In this document: one piece after another, positions 33,901 to 45,829 of the stretch
Numbering within the stretch: position 1 is the first letter of the stretch
Layout of the letters: every line of letters starts with the position of its first letter
Notes under the pieces: model-generated
The model's database searches: none
What the model was told of the DNA's origin: nothing
The model's input: only the letters and a program-made list of their open reading frames with translations
Program-made: the position numbers and the translations under genes
NCBI GenBank assembly: GCA_032358255.1
Contig: JAULBX010025187.1
Coordinates: 1 to 64,000, forward strand
Direction: 5' to 3'
DNA from: Heterotrichella gracilis
Taxonomy: Eukaryota; Sar; Xanthophyceae; Tribonematales; Xanthonemataceae
Length of the DNA: 64,000 nucleotides

Positions 33901-36659
33901 ATGGGGAACTCGCTCAGCTGTTTCAGCCCCAGTGATGGCACAGCGTACGAGACGATCAGCACGACGAACGATGCATCTGAAAGGTACAAGTCCTTGAATG
34001 GCAGGTCAACTTCCACGACACACGAACGGGCAGGAACCAAACCAAAGGGCACAGCCAAGGCAGGGACAACCAAGCCTGACACAAGCATCGGCCAGAGCCA
34101 CGCGAAGAGGTATCAGGGCAGCGTGCAGCAAGCAGACGGATCCACCTCACCCAAACTCCGCTCCGGCAAGCAGAAAACCGCCGAGGACGGACCTAAGGAT
34201 GTGCGCCCTGGTGTTCCACCTCACAATACCTCCCACCCAGTCCACGCAAGCCAGAGGCGCTCTGGGGATGACAGGCTGAGTCATGTTGCGGGCAACCAGC
34301 GCAGCGCCAGCACCACTTCCAGCCAGGCCCATACCAGTCAGAGAAGGCACGCTGAGACCGAAGACACAGGCAAAGGGCAGAGCCGCGCGGTTGGGAACCA
34401 GCCCTGTGCACAGCCTAGAGGGTGCACCTCGCAAGGGGTCCAAACCAGTCAAGAGAGGCACTCTGAGGGTGAAGTGGCAGGGATAGGGCAGAGCCATGAT
34501 GTAGTGGGTCAGTACACTGCACAGCTTGAGGCTACCACCTCCCACCAGGTTCATACCAGCCAGGAAAAGGACGCTGCGGGTGAGGGTGGGCGGGGACAGT
34601 CTGCAGGTGGGCCTGGCGAGAAAGAGGATCCCTTCATGGATTGGCTTTCTGCAACCCCTCCTGGAGTGGACAGCGCTTTCACTGGCCCACCGCCCTTCCC
34701 CGCATCGCCACCAACCTCCCAGCCACAGGCCAGCCCCATCCTCACCACGCCGCAGCCAGTGCCACCCAAAAGCCACACCCAGCGGCTGGAGAGCCAACAC
34801 AGCATCCCGGAAAGCCAGAGCAGTGTCCCCGAGCACGGCGCCTTCCGGATGCCCTCCCTGACCTTCACCTCGTCTGGCGAGAGCACACCAAAGTCTGTCC
34901 AGATGGCCAAGTCGCTGTACATCCCGCAACCGCCGCAAGCCGACGCGTTTGAGTCAGAAACTGCAGCCAACTTGGTGCAGTGGCAGCTCCGGCCTGAAGA
35001 GGTGCAGTTCAGCCTGGATGAGGCTGGCAAGCGCGTCCTCCTGGGTGGCGGAGGAATCGCACAGGTGTGTTCAATTCTGGTCACGGGTACATGTGATGGC
35101 ATGTGCACATGGACATGCTTTTCTACTGCAGGCTGTTGCAGCTGGGCATGCAAGGGGTACCAGCAGTCAGCTCATAGGTGCATCCATCTTGCTTGCAAAT
35201 GCATGCAGATACATAGACCAATGGCTGTACCTAGGTGGCACAGCACACCCACAGCAGAGGCGCCCATCACAGCCTCCCTTCAACGTAGTACTTGTTCGCC
35301 TTGTGCAGGTATTCCTGGGCGTGTGGAACGACCTGGACGAAGTTGCTATCAAGGTGCCGGTGAACAAGAGCCTGCTCATGCCGCGCAACATGGTGCGGGA
35401 GGTGGTCACGCTGTGCAAGCTGCGCAACTCGCGCATCGTCAACTTCTACGGGCTGGTCCAGCTGGAGGGGCAGCTGATGGTGGTGATGGAGTACATGGCG
35501 GGGGGCAGCCTGGGTCAGGCCCTGGACAAGGGCTTCTCATGGGCTGACGGGTGAGTGCATATCCACTTACAAAAGGAAGAAGAAATAGTGAATCAGCTTA
35601 CTGTGGCTTATATCTGTCATGCCACCGTGGCGGGGCAGTCCTGACGCTAGCTGTGCCCACGTCGCTTGCGCATTACCCCAGCCGTTACATTTCCTCCAAT
35701 TTTGGTGCATGAACCTCAGAGAGCCTCAAACACTCACATATTGTGTGTTGCATAGCTGTCATCAGGCCACCTGTACATGCCGTGCTTGCAGCTGAGCGCA
35801 CTGCGCAAACCCTAGACCCTAAATATGCTTGCCATGGCTTGCAGGGGACGGGAAGTCGCAATTGCCATTGCTGAGGGCCTTGCGTACCTGCATGCGCGCA
35901 AGATCATCCACCTGAACATCAAGCCAAGCAACATCCTGCTGGGTAAATCTGTGGCAGATGTGAAGCTAGGGGACGTGGGGATGGCTGCCGTGCTGCCCAA
36001 AGATGTGTCGGGGGTATATGATATATATGGAGCAGGTGAGGACTAGGACTACGCTCTGTGTAGGACAAATTCATCCTGCAACCCAATCTGCACAGCTTGG
36101 CACCTGCATGTGCAGTTCACAATTTCTAGCCTCTGAGAAAGGCACCCGCCTTCATTGTACATGTATGCACCACCGATGCCACAGTGCTGCTAGTCTCGTG
36201 ACATGGATGCGATTGGTTCGCCACATCAATATCCAGGTCTACAATTTTTCCAGTAATCGACAGATCCAGTCCAGAACCACAATCACCAAGTGACGATGAT
36301 GACATGGGCGACAGGCCACCTTGGACCACACATACGCCCCACCCTGCTGCATGTGCCCTCTCTCCTCAACCCTAAACCCTAAACCCTGCCCGCCTTTTCC
36401 CCCAGGGACGCACGCCTACATGGCGCCGGAGGTCCTCAACTGGGGCAAGGTGCGCCCATCAGCCGACGTGTACAGCCTGGGGGTGGTGCTCCACAACCTG
36501 GCGGGCAGCCCCGCACCCCGCGAGCGCGGCCAGGCGCTGAAGCCGCCGGCTGACTGCCCCGCTGCTGTGGCCGCCATCGCAATGCAATGCCTGCAGCAGC
36601 GGGGTGAGGCCAGGCCTCAGATCAGGGAGGTGCTGCAAGTGCTGCGGGCATGCCGGTAG
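33901..36659 (+). CDS. Lipid-anchored protein kinase-like protein, probable pseudokinase
   Basis: Four exons, 33901-35064, 35309-35550, 35845-36035 and 36406-36659, give 616 residues. The N-terminus MGNSLSCF fits N-myristoylation at Gly2 and S-acylation at Cys7, so the protein is probably on a membrane. Residues 10-340 are disordered and hold about four degenerate repeats around H-T-S-Q-R-R (near 115, 144, 181 and 218; spacing 29, 37, 37). The kinase domain starts at about 375 with a Gly-rich loop (LGGGGIAQVFLG). The VAIK lysine (403), a helix-C Glu (about 419), VVMEYMAGGSL and the MAPEV segment with DVYSLGVVLHNL are present. The catalytic loop reads HLNIKPSN (491-498), with Asn in place of the catalytic Asp, and DFG reads DVG (512-514). 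The domain looks like the TKL/RLK group. Loss of the HRD Asp predicts little or no phosphotransfer. Confidence 0.9.
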
Positions 36660-36692
36660 CCGCGAGTACCCTAAACCCTGAACCCTTAACCT
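35810..36692 (+). repeat. Telomere-like CCCTAAA tracts around pseudokinase exons 3 and 4
   Basis: Tracts lie at about 35810-35823 (just before the exon 3 acceptor), 36366-36388 (just before the exon 4 acceptor, with CCCTAAACCCTAAACCCT) and 36669-36692 (directly after the stop codon). In intron 3 the tract joins the polypyrimidine stretch used for splicing. Confidence 0.85.
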
Positions 36693-37946
36693 AGGGTTGG
36701 GGCTGTGGCAAGCCAGCTGTGCGCAGGCATGCGTGGGGTGGTGCTTGGGGGTTGGAGGGGATGGCAGGTGCGAGCATGGGTATGCTCAGGCAATCAGGCC
36801 GGGGGCATGGTTTGGCAACATGCAGTGGGTAATGACAGCAATGGCGGTCACAGGATGGGTCAATCCAGAACGACGTATGTTTCAAGCCCCTTTTAGTTTC
36901 TGTTGCTGTTCCAGGCCATTTGCGGCTTTGTTTTTGCTGTTTCGCAATTGAAGACTTTGTATGGGTTTTGCATTCCTTTCTAATTGGGGTGCAATTTTGG
37001 AGAGGGTTCGGCACCTGTTGCCCTCCCACTCCCCACTTTTCTGGAGTCATACGTTCCAATTAGTACCTCTTGTGTAGATGTGGCCATATTTTCAACTGGA
37101 CCAGGTCCTATTGTGCTTCCATTGAATTGAAAAATTACTTCAAACAATCTTGGCTATACCTTCAAAACGTTTGGTACCATTTCATTGAGTCGGTCAGACT
37201 CTTTTTTCTAAAGTTCTTTTATCAATACTCGCTGTCGCGATCCTGGATGCCATCAAGTTCCATTCAATCTCATTTCAGTGCAGTGCCTTGGCACAATATC
37301 CTGCAGGATATTCGTTCAGTGTGGAACACATCGCCTCTAGACAGCACCTCTAGATCAGTACTTTGGCCCTCACAGTCAGGGGACGTCCTGCCTGCAAAAG
37401 TTTTCTTCTATCAGTTTTATGCCCAAAGCAAAGAGCTTGAACGTTGTCCCATGATAGCTGGCAATTCAGGCCCACATTGGCACCCATCCGGGCCTGGTAA
37501 ATTCATTAAATGCTGGTTGCCTCATTGTGCGCCTAATTGCACTGTGTAGGGTTTAGGGTATGAATACTCCAGTGTTACAGAGTAAGTGCTCATTACGGTG
37601 CTCGATGAGATCTATTAAATTTCTGCATCCTACTTTCTAAAGCAAGTCTGACATTTGCACCCCGCTGTCTTCTGGTCCACGTTGTCATGACTTTGAACCA
37701 AGAGACTACATACGTGCGCCCTGTGGCTATTGTAGCTACGCATGTAACATGAATGATTCTTCAGCAACTATTGTCACCCAGGCCTGTGATGCTGCATTGC
37801 AAGGCTTGGTCTCTGGTTTCCCTATCGCTTGGACCCAATACACTGTTGTCCGGTGAGCAAGCTGTGCACAACGCACACTGGAATCACAGCCCCACACCGC
37901 GCACGCTCGTCATGCGAGCGACACACATCCGCTGGATGATGCCATG
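36660..37946. other. Intergenic region between convergent pseudokinase and NAE1 genes
   Basis: About 1.3 kb, AT-richer than its neighbours. A plus-strand frame of 159 codons (37070-37549) starts at a non-ATG or weak codon, has no recognisable domain and lies in 3' flanking sequence, so it is not called. Confidence 0.55.
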
Positions 37947-40826
37947 CTACAGCACAAACACAGTACTGGTGCTGGCCATTGCATTGAACACCAGGGCCCC
38001 AGCCATGGGCACAAACTGGTGCGTGACCAGCTTGATGGCCTCCTGGGCAGCCATCCCCCCCACGATTGCGGCCACGCAGTGCAGCTCCGAGGCGCCAAAC
38101 CTGCACATCTCGCCCACCAGGTCGTCCAACACAGGCGCGCTGCTGGCGCCATGCTCCGCCAGTATGGACAGGGCTAGGGTTTTGAGCAGGGCCATGTCGT
38201 TCTCAACGTCCCTGCAACAGGAAAAGCAGGTTGGCATTGCTGGCTGCCGCGACAGAAGTATGGCATGCGTGAGTGTTCTTCTGACAGCCATGTCACATCA
38301 CATTCGTGAAAGGCCTGACAAGGCATTTCAGGACGCATGCAGTGGGCCGGTAAAACAGCAACCCCCCAGAAATGTGAAGATGCATCATAGTTGGTGCACA
38401 ACTGCGTACCCTTCAAACACCCCAGGGTAGCGGTTGTAGGTGTGGTAGAACCTGTCCACCGCTCGCAACAAGATGTACAGCGCTGCGTTGCTGGCAGTGT
38501 CCTCTCCAGCCAGCGCCTGGCGCAGTACTGTTGAGCGGCACGCATCGCTGCACTCCTCGGCAATGGTGCGGTAGCGCACCAACCTGCAGGACACGGATTG
38601 GCACAGGTTTCAATTGGCATGACAAACTTGACTGAAGCATGCAACTTGCAGTCACTCAGTACCAGCCTGGAAGTATGTTTACCACTTATACTGTATATTA
38701 TATACACTCCACTGACTGCTTCATGCTTCGTAAATATACAGTACATAATTTGTCTGCCCTTCAGCATGCAGACCTGGTCATTGACAACAAATAGTTGTCA
38801 AGTTACCTGATATTCCTGGAGTTCTTGCAGAACGTCTTGATTTTATCTTTTGGGATGGAGTTGGGATCCCTTCCAACGCCCTCCAGCAAGCCGCGCACGT
38901 TTGCTTCTACTGCTGCACCATCGCGATCTGCTTTCTCCCGGTACAGCCGCTGCAGCTGTAGGTACAGGGTTGTGGTGGCTGTCATGTCGGGTATACTTCC
39001 CTGCACACCACAATGATCCCATCTGTCAATGATCCCATATGTCAATGCCGGGATAAGGCATGCAGTGGGCGCGATCCTGCTGCAACAGGTCAAAATGAAC
39101 TGACAGGCATACACTCATGAAAAGTAAAATACAGAGACTAGTGCTCGGATGCAATTTCTACGTAAGCATACCTCAAGCGCAAGGTTGCCTGTTGACTCAA
39201 CAAACTGCTTCAATGCGGCTGCCATGATCCAGAAGTCATCCGATGTGGAAGTGACATTGGTGCTCTCATCCTCCAGGATTTGACGCACTTCCGAAGCTAC
39301 AGTCACAAAGCATGAAGCAGTGAGTAATCCATGTCAGCCAATATACATTATCCTGAATCAGCAGCCGCTAATGATGGCTCATTATTGATGAGTATAAGCA
39401 CTTGCACTCCCACCAAGTCGATATACATGGAAGAGGGTGGTATGCAGACTTACGGATGGATGGTGATGCCCACACTTTGTTGGCATTTGCCAATGCTTCA
39501 TCAAAGTTCTCCTCCTGGGCCATCACGAGTATGCGTCAGCTGGACGTTGAGTATGGTGATCCATGCAGGCAGAAGGTAATAGTGAATGAGACACCTGTTT
39601 ACCAAGAGACACGATCCATGCCTTCAATGATATGGGGTATGCTCCTGCACTTACCATCAATGGGATGCCATCATTCACTCGTATCCCTGATTGCAACAGC
39701 TCCTTAAATTGTGACCTTTCTTGCGATGTCTTTGGCAATTTGCCATCGTGTTCCGCTTTCCAATGATTTGCTGCCCTAATGAGCAGCACAGCTGCAACGG
39801 CAACATTAGAGACATGTCAGCAATGTGGTTGAAGTACTCAACAGAAAGGGTCACCACTGACCAATGCATTTTCAAGTCAGACGGATTGTTTGTCAGCGCA
39901 CCATAAGGTATGTGGCGATGAGTTACATCATCCAAGTATTGGAAGTTGATGGACAGGGCATAGTCCTCCAGTTCTGGCCATGGATCATGGTACCTGCGTG
40001 GTCAATGCCATGTGACAAAGGAGTACACAGGGCTCAACCTCCACACTAGTAAACCAGCCAGACCAGCACTCACCTGAGGTCCACCACAGCGTTGTCTGGT
40101 TTTGATTCCACCACCTGGTGCTCCGGTACGCTGGCCTGCATAAAGGTGCACTTGTTAGCACCGCCTGTCCATAGAAACCTAGCGCGTCATTTGGCCAGTG
40201 GCATCTGCATGGCATCTCACCCACTCACCCGCAGGTAGCCCACCAGCCCATAACTTCTTGCTGCAAGGAGACACACACCCAATGTGCGGCAGTATGATTC
40301 CAGCTGTACGATCTCCTGCTCTCGCATCTGCAAGCCACGACAGGCGTCTGTAACCAAATCTGCTTTACTTATGCATGCATATGCCTGTATGCATGCATTG
40401 CAACCATGTGCACATGAAGACCAGTTATTTCCTCACCTGGGTGGCAACCACAATAGAGAACTTGCTGAAAAAGCTTGGGTTGCCGTTGACAAGCTTCACT
40501 GGGTCCTCCTCCACGTAGCTCCCCAGCACAGCCTCATTCAGCTCCTTCAGGCAGCCTGTGACGCACTGGGCCCTGCTGCTCCCCAGGTGTGACTCCTCCA
40601 GCATGAAGTTGTTCCCCAGGTCGAAGGGCTCGACCTTCCTGTCGTCCACGATGGTGAATGAGGCGATGCCACCCAGCACCAGGTTCTTCAGTGTTTCTGA
40701 GCCCGTGGGACTGCAATTCAGGAGGCACACGGTGGCCGTCTCCAACGCTTGCTGCCCGTGGGCGCCCCAGACGCGGATCTGTCTGTCATAGCGCTTCTGC
40801 TTGGCATCAGGAGCAGCCTCCGCCAT
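37947..40826 (-). CDS. NAE1: NEDD8-activating enzyme E1 regulatory subunit (NAE1/AXR1)
   Basis: Partner of UBA3/ECR1 in the heterodimer that adenylates NEDD8/RUB and starts cullin neddylation. Ten exons in order: 40437-40826, 40229-40327, 40074-40135, 39902-39993, 39655-39791, 39454-39514, 39172-39296, 38807-39000, 38410-38583 and 37947-38211; phases agree and give 532 residues, the family's usual length. The N-terminal ThiF-like fold is clear: KRYDRQIRVWGAHGQQALE, LNCSPTGSETLKNLVLGGI, FTIVDDRKVEPFDLGNNFM. Next come RSYGLVGYLR and ESKPDNAVVDLR, then the helical insert, and the C-terminal GGMAAQEAIKLVTHQFVPM and LVFNAMASTSTVFVL. As expected for this subunit, no catalytic cysteine domain is seen. 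The ATG at 40826 is the only good start (GGCGGAGGC follows). Confidence 0.96.
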
Positions 40827-41369
40827 TGGGCAACGCTCCTTGTTGAAGAGAGCCTAAGGCAACTTTGATGGTTTTCACTCGTGGTTGCGGACCTGGAAGC
40901 CAAGTGCTAACCTGAAGCTCGTTGCACTTGCAATCGACCTGGCTCTGCTTTGCGATCGATTGAGACAAGTCTACCATTGATAGCAACGTTGGCTGACAGT
41001 TTAAACTCCTGTGTTTCAATGTTGCAGACGTCTGAAAAAACCCTCGACAAAACCCTACAGTTAAAATTTGCACTTGATTGCTGAAGCGTCAACCCAAGAA
41101 TTGTCCCTTTTGTGTATGCAGCCTCTGCAACTGCAGCAAACCTACTACATGCCATATCAATACATACATCAACAGTGGAGAATAGGGTCGTTTGTAAAAA
41201 CATACCACGCATATGGACTCCACAGAGCTGCTGCAGAGTGCGTTGCCAATTGCCAGCCTGGACATAATCGAAAACACGCTCACAGCCCAAGGCTAACATG
41301 GCATCAGCTCCATTCTCAAAGGTTGCGCACAACTGAAGGGCGAGTCAGGCGCCCCCAGGAGCTGCAATG
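40827..41369. promoter_or_regulatory. Upstream region of NAE1 and 3' flank of the TruA-like gene
   Basis: About 540 bases between two minus-strand genes. Presumed promoter of NAE1; no further gene is seen. Confidence 0.45.
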
Positions 41370-44300
41370 TCACGTGGTCAAGCAGTCTGAAACCGCCTTT
41401 TGTCGCCGTGGGTCCAGCCACAATTTCTCATCCCCGCTGTCCCCTCCACTGTCCCCATCGGTGTCTGGCTGGTCACCAAACGGGTCCAGACCACCAGTAG
41501 CCACTCTCGGTTGGAATGTCAGGAGCCCATAGTTGTCGTGTTGCATGTGAGGATACATGGGCACAGACGGGTCATCATGGGGTGGGTACTCCACGTCCAC
41601 CATGAACAGCCCTTCAGCATTGGCAACAGTCCAACCCCTGTGCCCCTCACCTGCAGCAGAACCACCAGGGATTATTACCATAAGGTGGTGCTGCGGTTGC
41701 AAGCCATTTCTGTAATTATAATAACAACATCGACAACATGGTGGATAGGTATATGTCGGTGGTTGCTGATACATCACAACGTGTACCAACCTACCCACGG
41801 CGGCATGCATGCATCATGCTGCATGATTCGCGTGCTGGCAATGTCACGCTGGCAGTGGGGACCCACCTGGCATCTGTTGCCTCCCCAGGCTCAGTAGGTA
41901 GGGTATGTGTGCCTCCTCCATTCTGCCCCTGCCCACTGCCACAATTGCGCCAACCATATGCCGAACCTACAATGCATGTTTCGTGTCAAATTGTAACCCA
42001 TTTCATACATTGCACGAAGGACATCCTGAAAGCATCCTGCATACTCCGCATGGAGGATACTTACCCCATGCATTGCCAAGTGCAACCGCAATTCCAAGAT
42101 AACACAACTCACACGTCAAGCTACCACCATGTTCCATGGCCAGCATTATAATAGAATGGCCTGGCGACAGTGGTGGCATGTGCACTCATGGCGCATGCAT
42201 GCTGCCTCCAGGCAAGGTTCCATCCCATGCAGCACCCTTCACCTGCTTGTACAAAAACCCGCTGCCGTGCACTTCAAAGCGCAGGCCCCCGTCGATGTCC
42301 ACCACATCCAGCCTGTGGACCACCTTGACGGGGTTGCGATTCTTGCCGTCGTTGGAGTAGTTTGAGAACCAGGTGAAGTCGTGGCGCCCCACAAAGTGTT
42401 GCGCCGCGCGCCTTCACAGTCAACAAGCATACAGATTAGAGTAGCCATGAGGCAGCCGGGAGGCTCATATTCATTATCATATTACGGTAAAATTATATTA
42501 ATTCCTCAAAATCCCTAATTCAATCAGATTCGAATTTCAAATTCCAGAAATTTCAGAAAAGATAAACACATGGCGAAAATGAGGGGGCCAGAGGAATTTG
42601 AAGGTAGACTATCTGTAGGAGTTTTTGTATACCCTCTCTCTGGATGACTATTAAGTGACAATGATTAAGCCGAGCTTCACGCCTACAAGCTGTGTGCCGC
42701 CCGTGCAAATAGACCATGCAAAAACCCTAGGCAAGGGCTTACCGCATGGCAGCCACATCCACCTCGCGCATCACATGGCCTCGGTGCTTGTACGTAAATG
42801 GGTCGAGCACCTGCCCCACATGTAGGCAATAGTGGTACGTCTTTGATAACGCACTGTACCGCAGTTGAAGTCCATAGGCATTGGGCACACCTGCAGCAAC
42901 AGGTTAAATATGAATGAACCACTGGCACGTCGCAGATGGGATGCGTCTATGATGCATGCATGTCTTTTGCAAGCCGCTGCCAGCATCATACAAACCCTGC
43001 TAAGGCAATCCCCTAGTGCACAGGGCGCTTTCAGCAGCACATTTCCGACAAAATCACGACCTACATGTTTGACTCGAATGCTCTTGGGTAGTCGGGAGTT
43101 GAGCGAGAACAGCAGCTTGTGGGACTCATGCTCACGGCTGGTGAGGAAATTGACCACCTGCAAACAAGGAGGTCAATAACCTATGAAAGGGTTTACATTT
43201 AGGTAATCCCCAACACCCTAACCTTAAACCCTACCGGTGCAGGTGGCGTCTGACCACCTGCAAACAATACCACGGCACCCTTGCTCGTCAATGATCAATG
43301 CATACAGCATCTGCCCATGCACCCCTGGAACTTATCAAAGTGCAAGCATTAGTATTGGAAGGTGCCACCATGCATGGTGCACCATGCACATGTCAGTGCC
43401 CATTGCCCTGCCACCCAAGCACACCCCACACCATCCCTACCTGGCCCAGCGCGTGCACACCGGCGTCGGTCCGCCCTGCCGCCTGCAGCCACAGCTGCTG
43501 GCGCGAGTCCTGCGTCACCTCAACCAGCGCCTTCTCCAGCATCTCCTGCACAGTCACCCTGTTGCAGCCGCGCTGCAGCTGGTACCCGTGGTACCTTGCC
43601 CCGTCGTAGGCAATGACCGCCTTGTAGTTCCACAGCCGGGCAGGCTCCTGGGAGGGTTAGGGTTAAGGTTAGGGTTAGCGGTAGGGTTCTTAAGTACTTG
43701 CGTATTGCAAGGTACCGACCACTTGCGTGTTGGGGTCCCCAGGTGGGATGCATCCGACAACAACGGCCACACTCCATACAATCTTGCCGCTGCCAAAACT
43801 AGCCCCATATGATATGAACCTACATCAATAAGCTTCCTCGTGAGGCAACTATGCCACTGGGCGCCAGGGTTCCCCACGCACCTGGGAGGGTTCGGGCGCA
43901 CCGAAGCGGGCGCTGCGCTCGTGACCCTCGGTTAGGGTTTCTGTGGGTTGCGGGGGTTCCGGCGAGGAGGCGGTTGTGGCGGGTGGAGGGGAGGGTGCAG
44001 CAGTGGCTTGAGGCTCGGTAGAGCTGTAGGCACGTGTTGCGCGGTGTTTCAAGGCATGGTTGGGCTGTGTAGGCGCTTTTGGGAGGGCTGGTGAGGGTGC
44101 TGGCAGGCGGAGGGCGGTGTGGAGTGCAGAAGCTGTGCGCGTGGAGCTCCAGAGGACCCTTGCACGCATTGTGTGGGTAGGCTGAAGGTGGGCAGGCCGG
44201 GCTAGTTTGGCTGCTGTGTGGGGTATTGTGGGTGCTGCTGGTCGCTGGCTCTTTGTGGTACAAGGAGTGTACTGTGTAGGTTGGTAGACCTGGCGCACTG

Positions 44301-44382
44301 GCTCCGCACAGCAGCTTTCCCTGTACAACAAACCACCTTGAAGGAAACCGTCTGCTAATTTGGTACTGAGTGTGTGCCCCAT
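41370..44382 (-). CDS. TruA-family tRNA pseudouridine synthase
   Basis: Converts uridine to pseudouridine in the tRNA anticodon stem-loop. Supported exons: 43882-44382, 43441-43647, about 43061-43157, 42743-42890, 42243-42411 and the last 41370-41650; one or more exons between 41651 and 42242 are not resolved. The first 167 residues are an Ala/Pro/Thr-rich extension, basic and acid-poor at first, that could be an organelle targeting peptide. Domain hallmarks: [18 protein letters not shown], the catalytic Asp in [67 protein letters not shown], and at the end [14 protein letters not shown]. An acidic tail of about 50 residues follows. The donor after 43061 (GTCGTG) is weak and chosen for phase. 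Eukaryotic PUS1/PUS3 and bacterial TruA share this layout; I cannot tell the target position. Confidence 0.85.
43151..43690 (-). repeat. Exon-edge copy and telomere-like tracts in TruA-like introns
   Basis: The 17 bases across the acceptor of exon 3 (43151-43167) recur exactly at 43251-43267, 100 bases away. A CCCTAAC/CCCTAAA-like tract (about 43211-43236) lies between them. A second TTAGGG-rich tract at about 43650-43690 abuts the acceptor of exon 2 and, in the sense strand, forms its pyrimidine stretch. Confidence 0.85.
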
Positions 44383-45829
44383 TTTAAACGCAGAAATACA
44401 AGTGGAAGAAAGCAGTCAAGATAGAAGAATAGTTAGTGTCCAGTGCAAACACGACTCACCAGTGCATGAATAGCTACAACTCATGCATGCACATGCATGC
44501 TTTGCACCCCATACCCATGCAAAAGCGTCCAAGCCGCCGGTGATGCCTGAACTGCGCCAGCTATTTACGCTCGTTGTAAATATGTTGTCACCCTGCTTAT
44601 TCTTAACTACGTACAGGTGGTCGTAAATTCTAGCCAGCAAGGAGATAACAACTGATGCATGGCTGCTGACCAGAATGCACACAGTCCAGCGTCCCTTTCA
44701 AGACTTTAGGACAACAGCAAGAAAAGAGGGACGAAAATCATTAACTCTGTACCTCTTTCACGCCGTCTACCAGCAGCCATTTTCTGCCGTTGCAACGCGT
44801 TGCAGTGCGCATTTCACTGGGCTTCCCCATGGAACCCTAGTCCAGGGTACAGGGGAGGTCACAACTTGAAGTGCGTAGTGAGGTCTTGACATTTCGCCCC
44901 ACATTGATCATACTGAGACTATGACGTCCTGCGGACTTGTCAGTATGCAAGCTGTATCTGCTAGAAGCCCAGCCCTTACAAAGAAGGTGGCCACAGGTCA
45001 GAAGTCGTGGCAACACGCTGCCTGCGGCATGCCTTGCACAGCACGCTTCCCAATTTCCCAGTGTGTGGGGGTATTTATTGCTTTCTTTTTTTTCACTTTG
45101 GGTCAAGCAAGGCAAATAGCATGGTGGTGCAATAAAGTGCTCCACGTTCTCTGTAACTTCCCTGTTAATAACGTATAATATAGGAAGGTATTGAAGCCCA
45201 TCGCAGTCACAATGCAGAGGTAAGAATGGGCGTCCTCTTGAACAGTGCACTCAGGACGTGCTGGATGAAGCCTGATTTTTCTAGTGAGTCACAACTTACA
45301 AATGCGACCACTTCTATAATAGCTTGCAAGCTGGGGTACATCTACAAGCGTTACATTTGGAAAATTACCTCAGTCAGTACAGCATTCCCTTTGCGCAATT
45401 ACATTGGCCCACACAGCACTCACAGGAGCATCACAAAGCTAACAAAAGCAATTTTAACCAGCAAGCACCTCATAGGCCCATGAAGGCTTCATGTCACTCA
45501 TAGAATCACAACATGCATTTGCGTGTTCAGAACTGCAGTCCCTACAGCTGTACCACCCCCAGCTGCAGCAAATCTTGACCAGAACTTGTTCTTCTCTATG
45601 AACCAGATCAAGGCAACCCCCTAGATAAGGTTTGTAACCTGCGCCCTCACAGAATATCTGTTACTTACCCCTGTCTCAGCTGCCAAGGCAAGGGCCCCGT
45701 TCCTCCCAGCACATGCCAGGCAGCCTATGCCTCCCAACCCATCGCTTTTCCCCTAGTAAACTCGCCAGTCATTATAATCACCAGTACACTGTTTCACTCC
45801 CTCACACACTGACGTTCTCTCTGCGCCTC
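44383..45829. other. Intergenic region between TruA-like and uridine kinase genes
   Basis: About 1.45 kb between minus-strand genes. Contains the TruA-like promoter region and the 3' flank of the first uridine kinase copy. No supported gene; the longest frames are shadow-length. Confidence 0.55.

Noticed and set aside
37070-37549. 159-codon open frame on the plus strand between the pseudokinase and NAE1
   Set aside because: AT-rich, no family motif, lies in convergent 3' flanking sequence and shows no splice partners; likely a chance frame.
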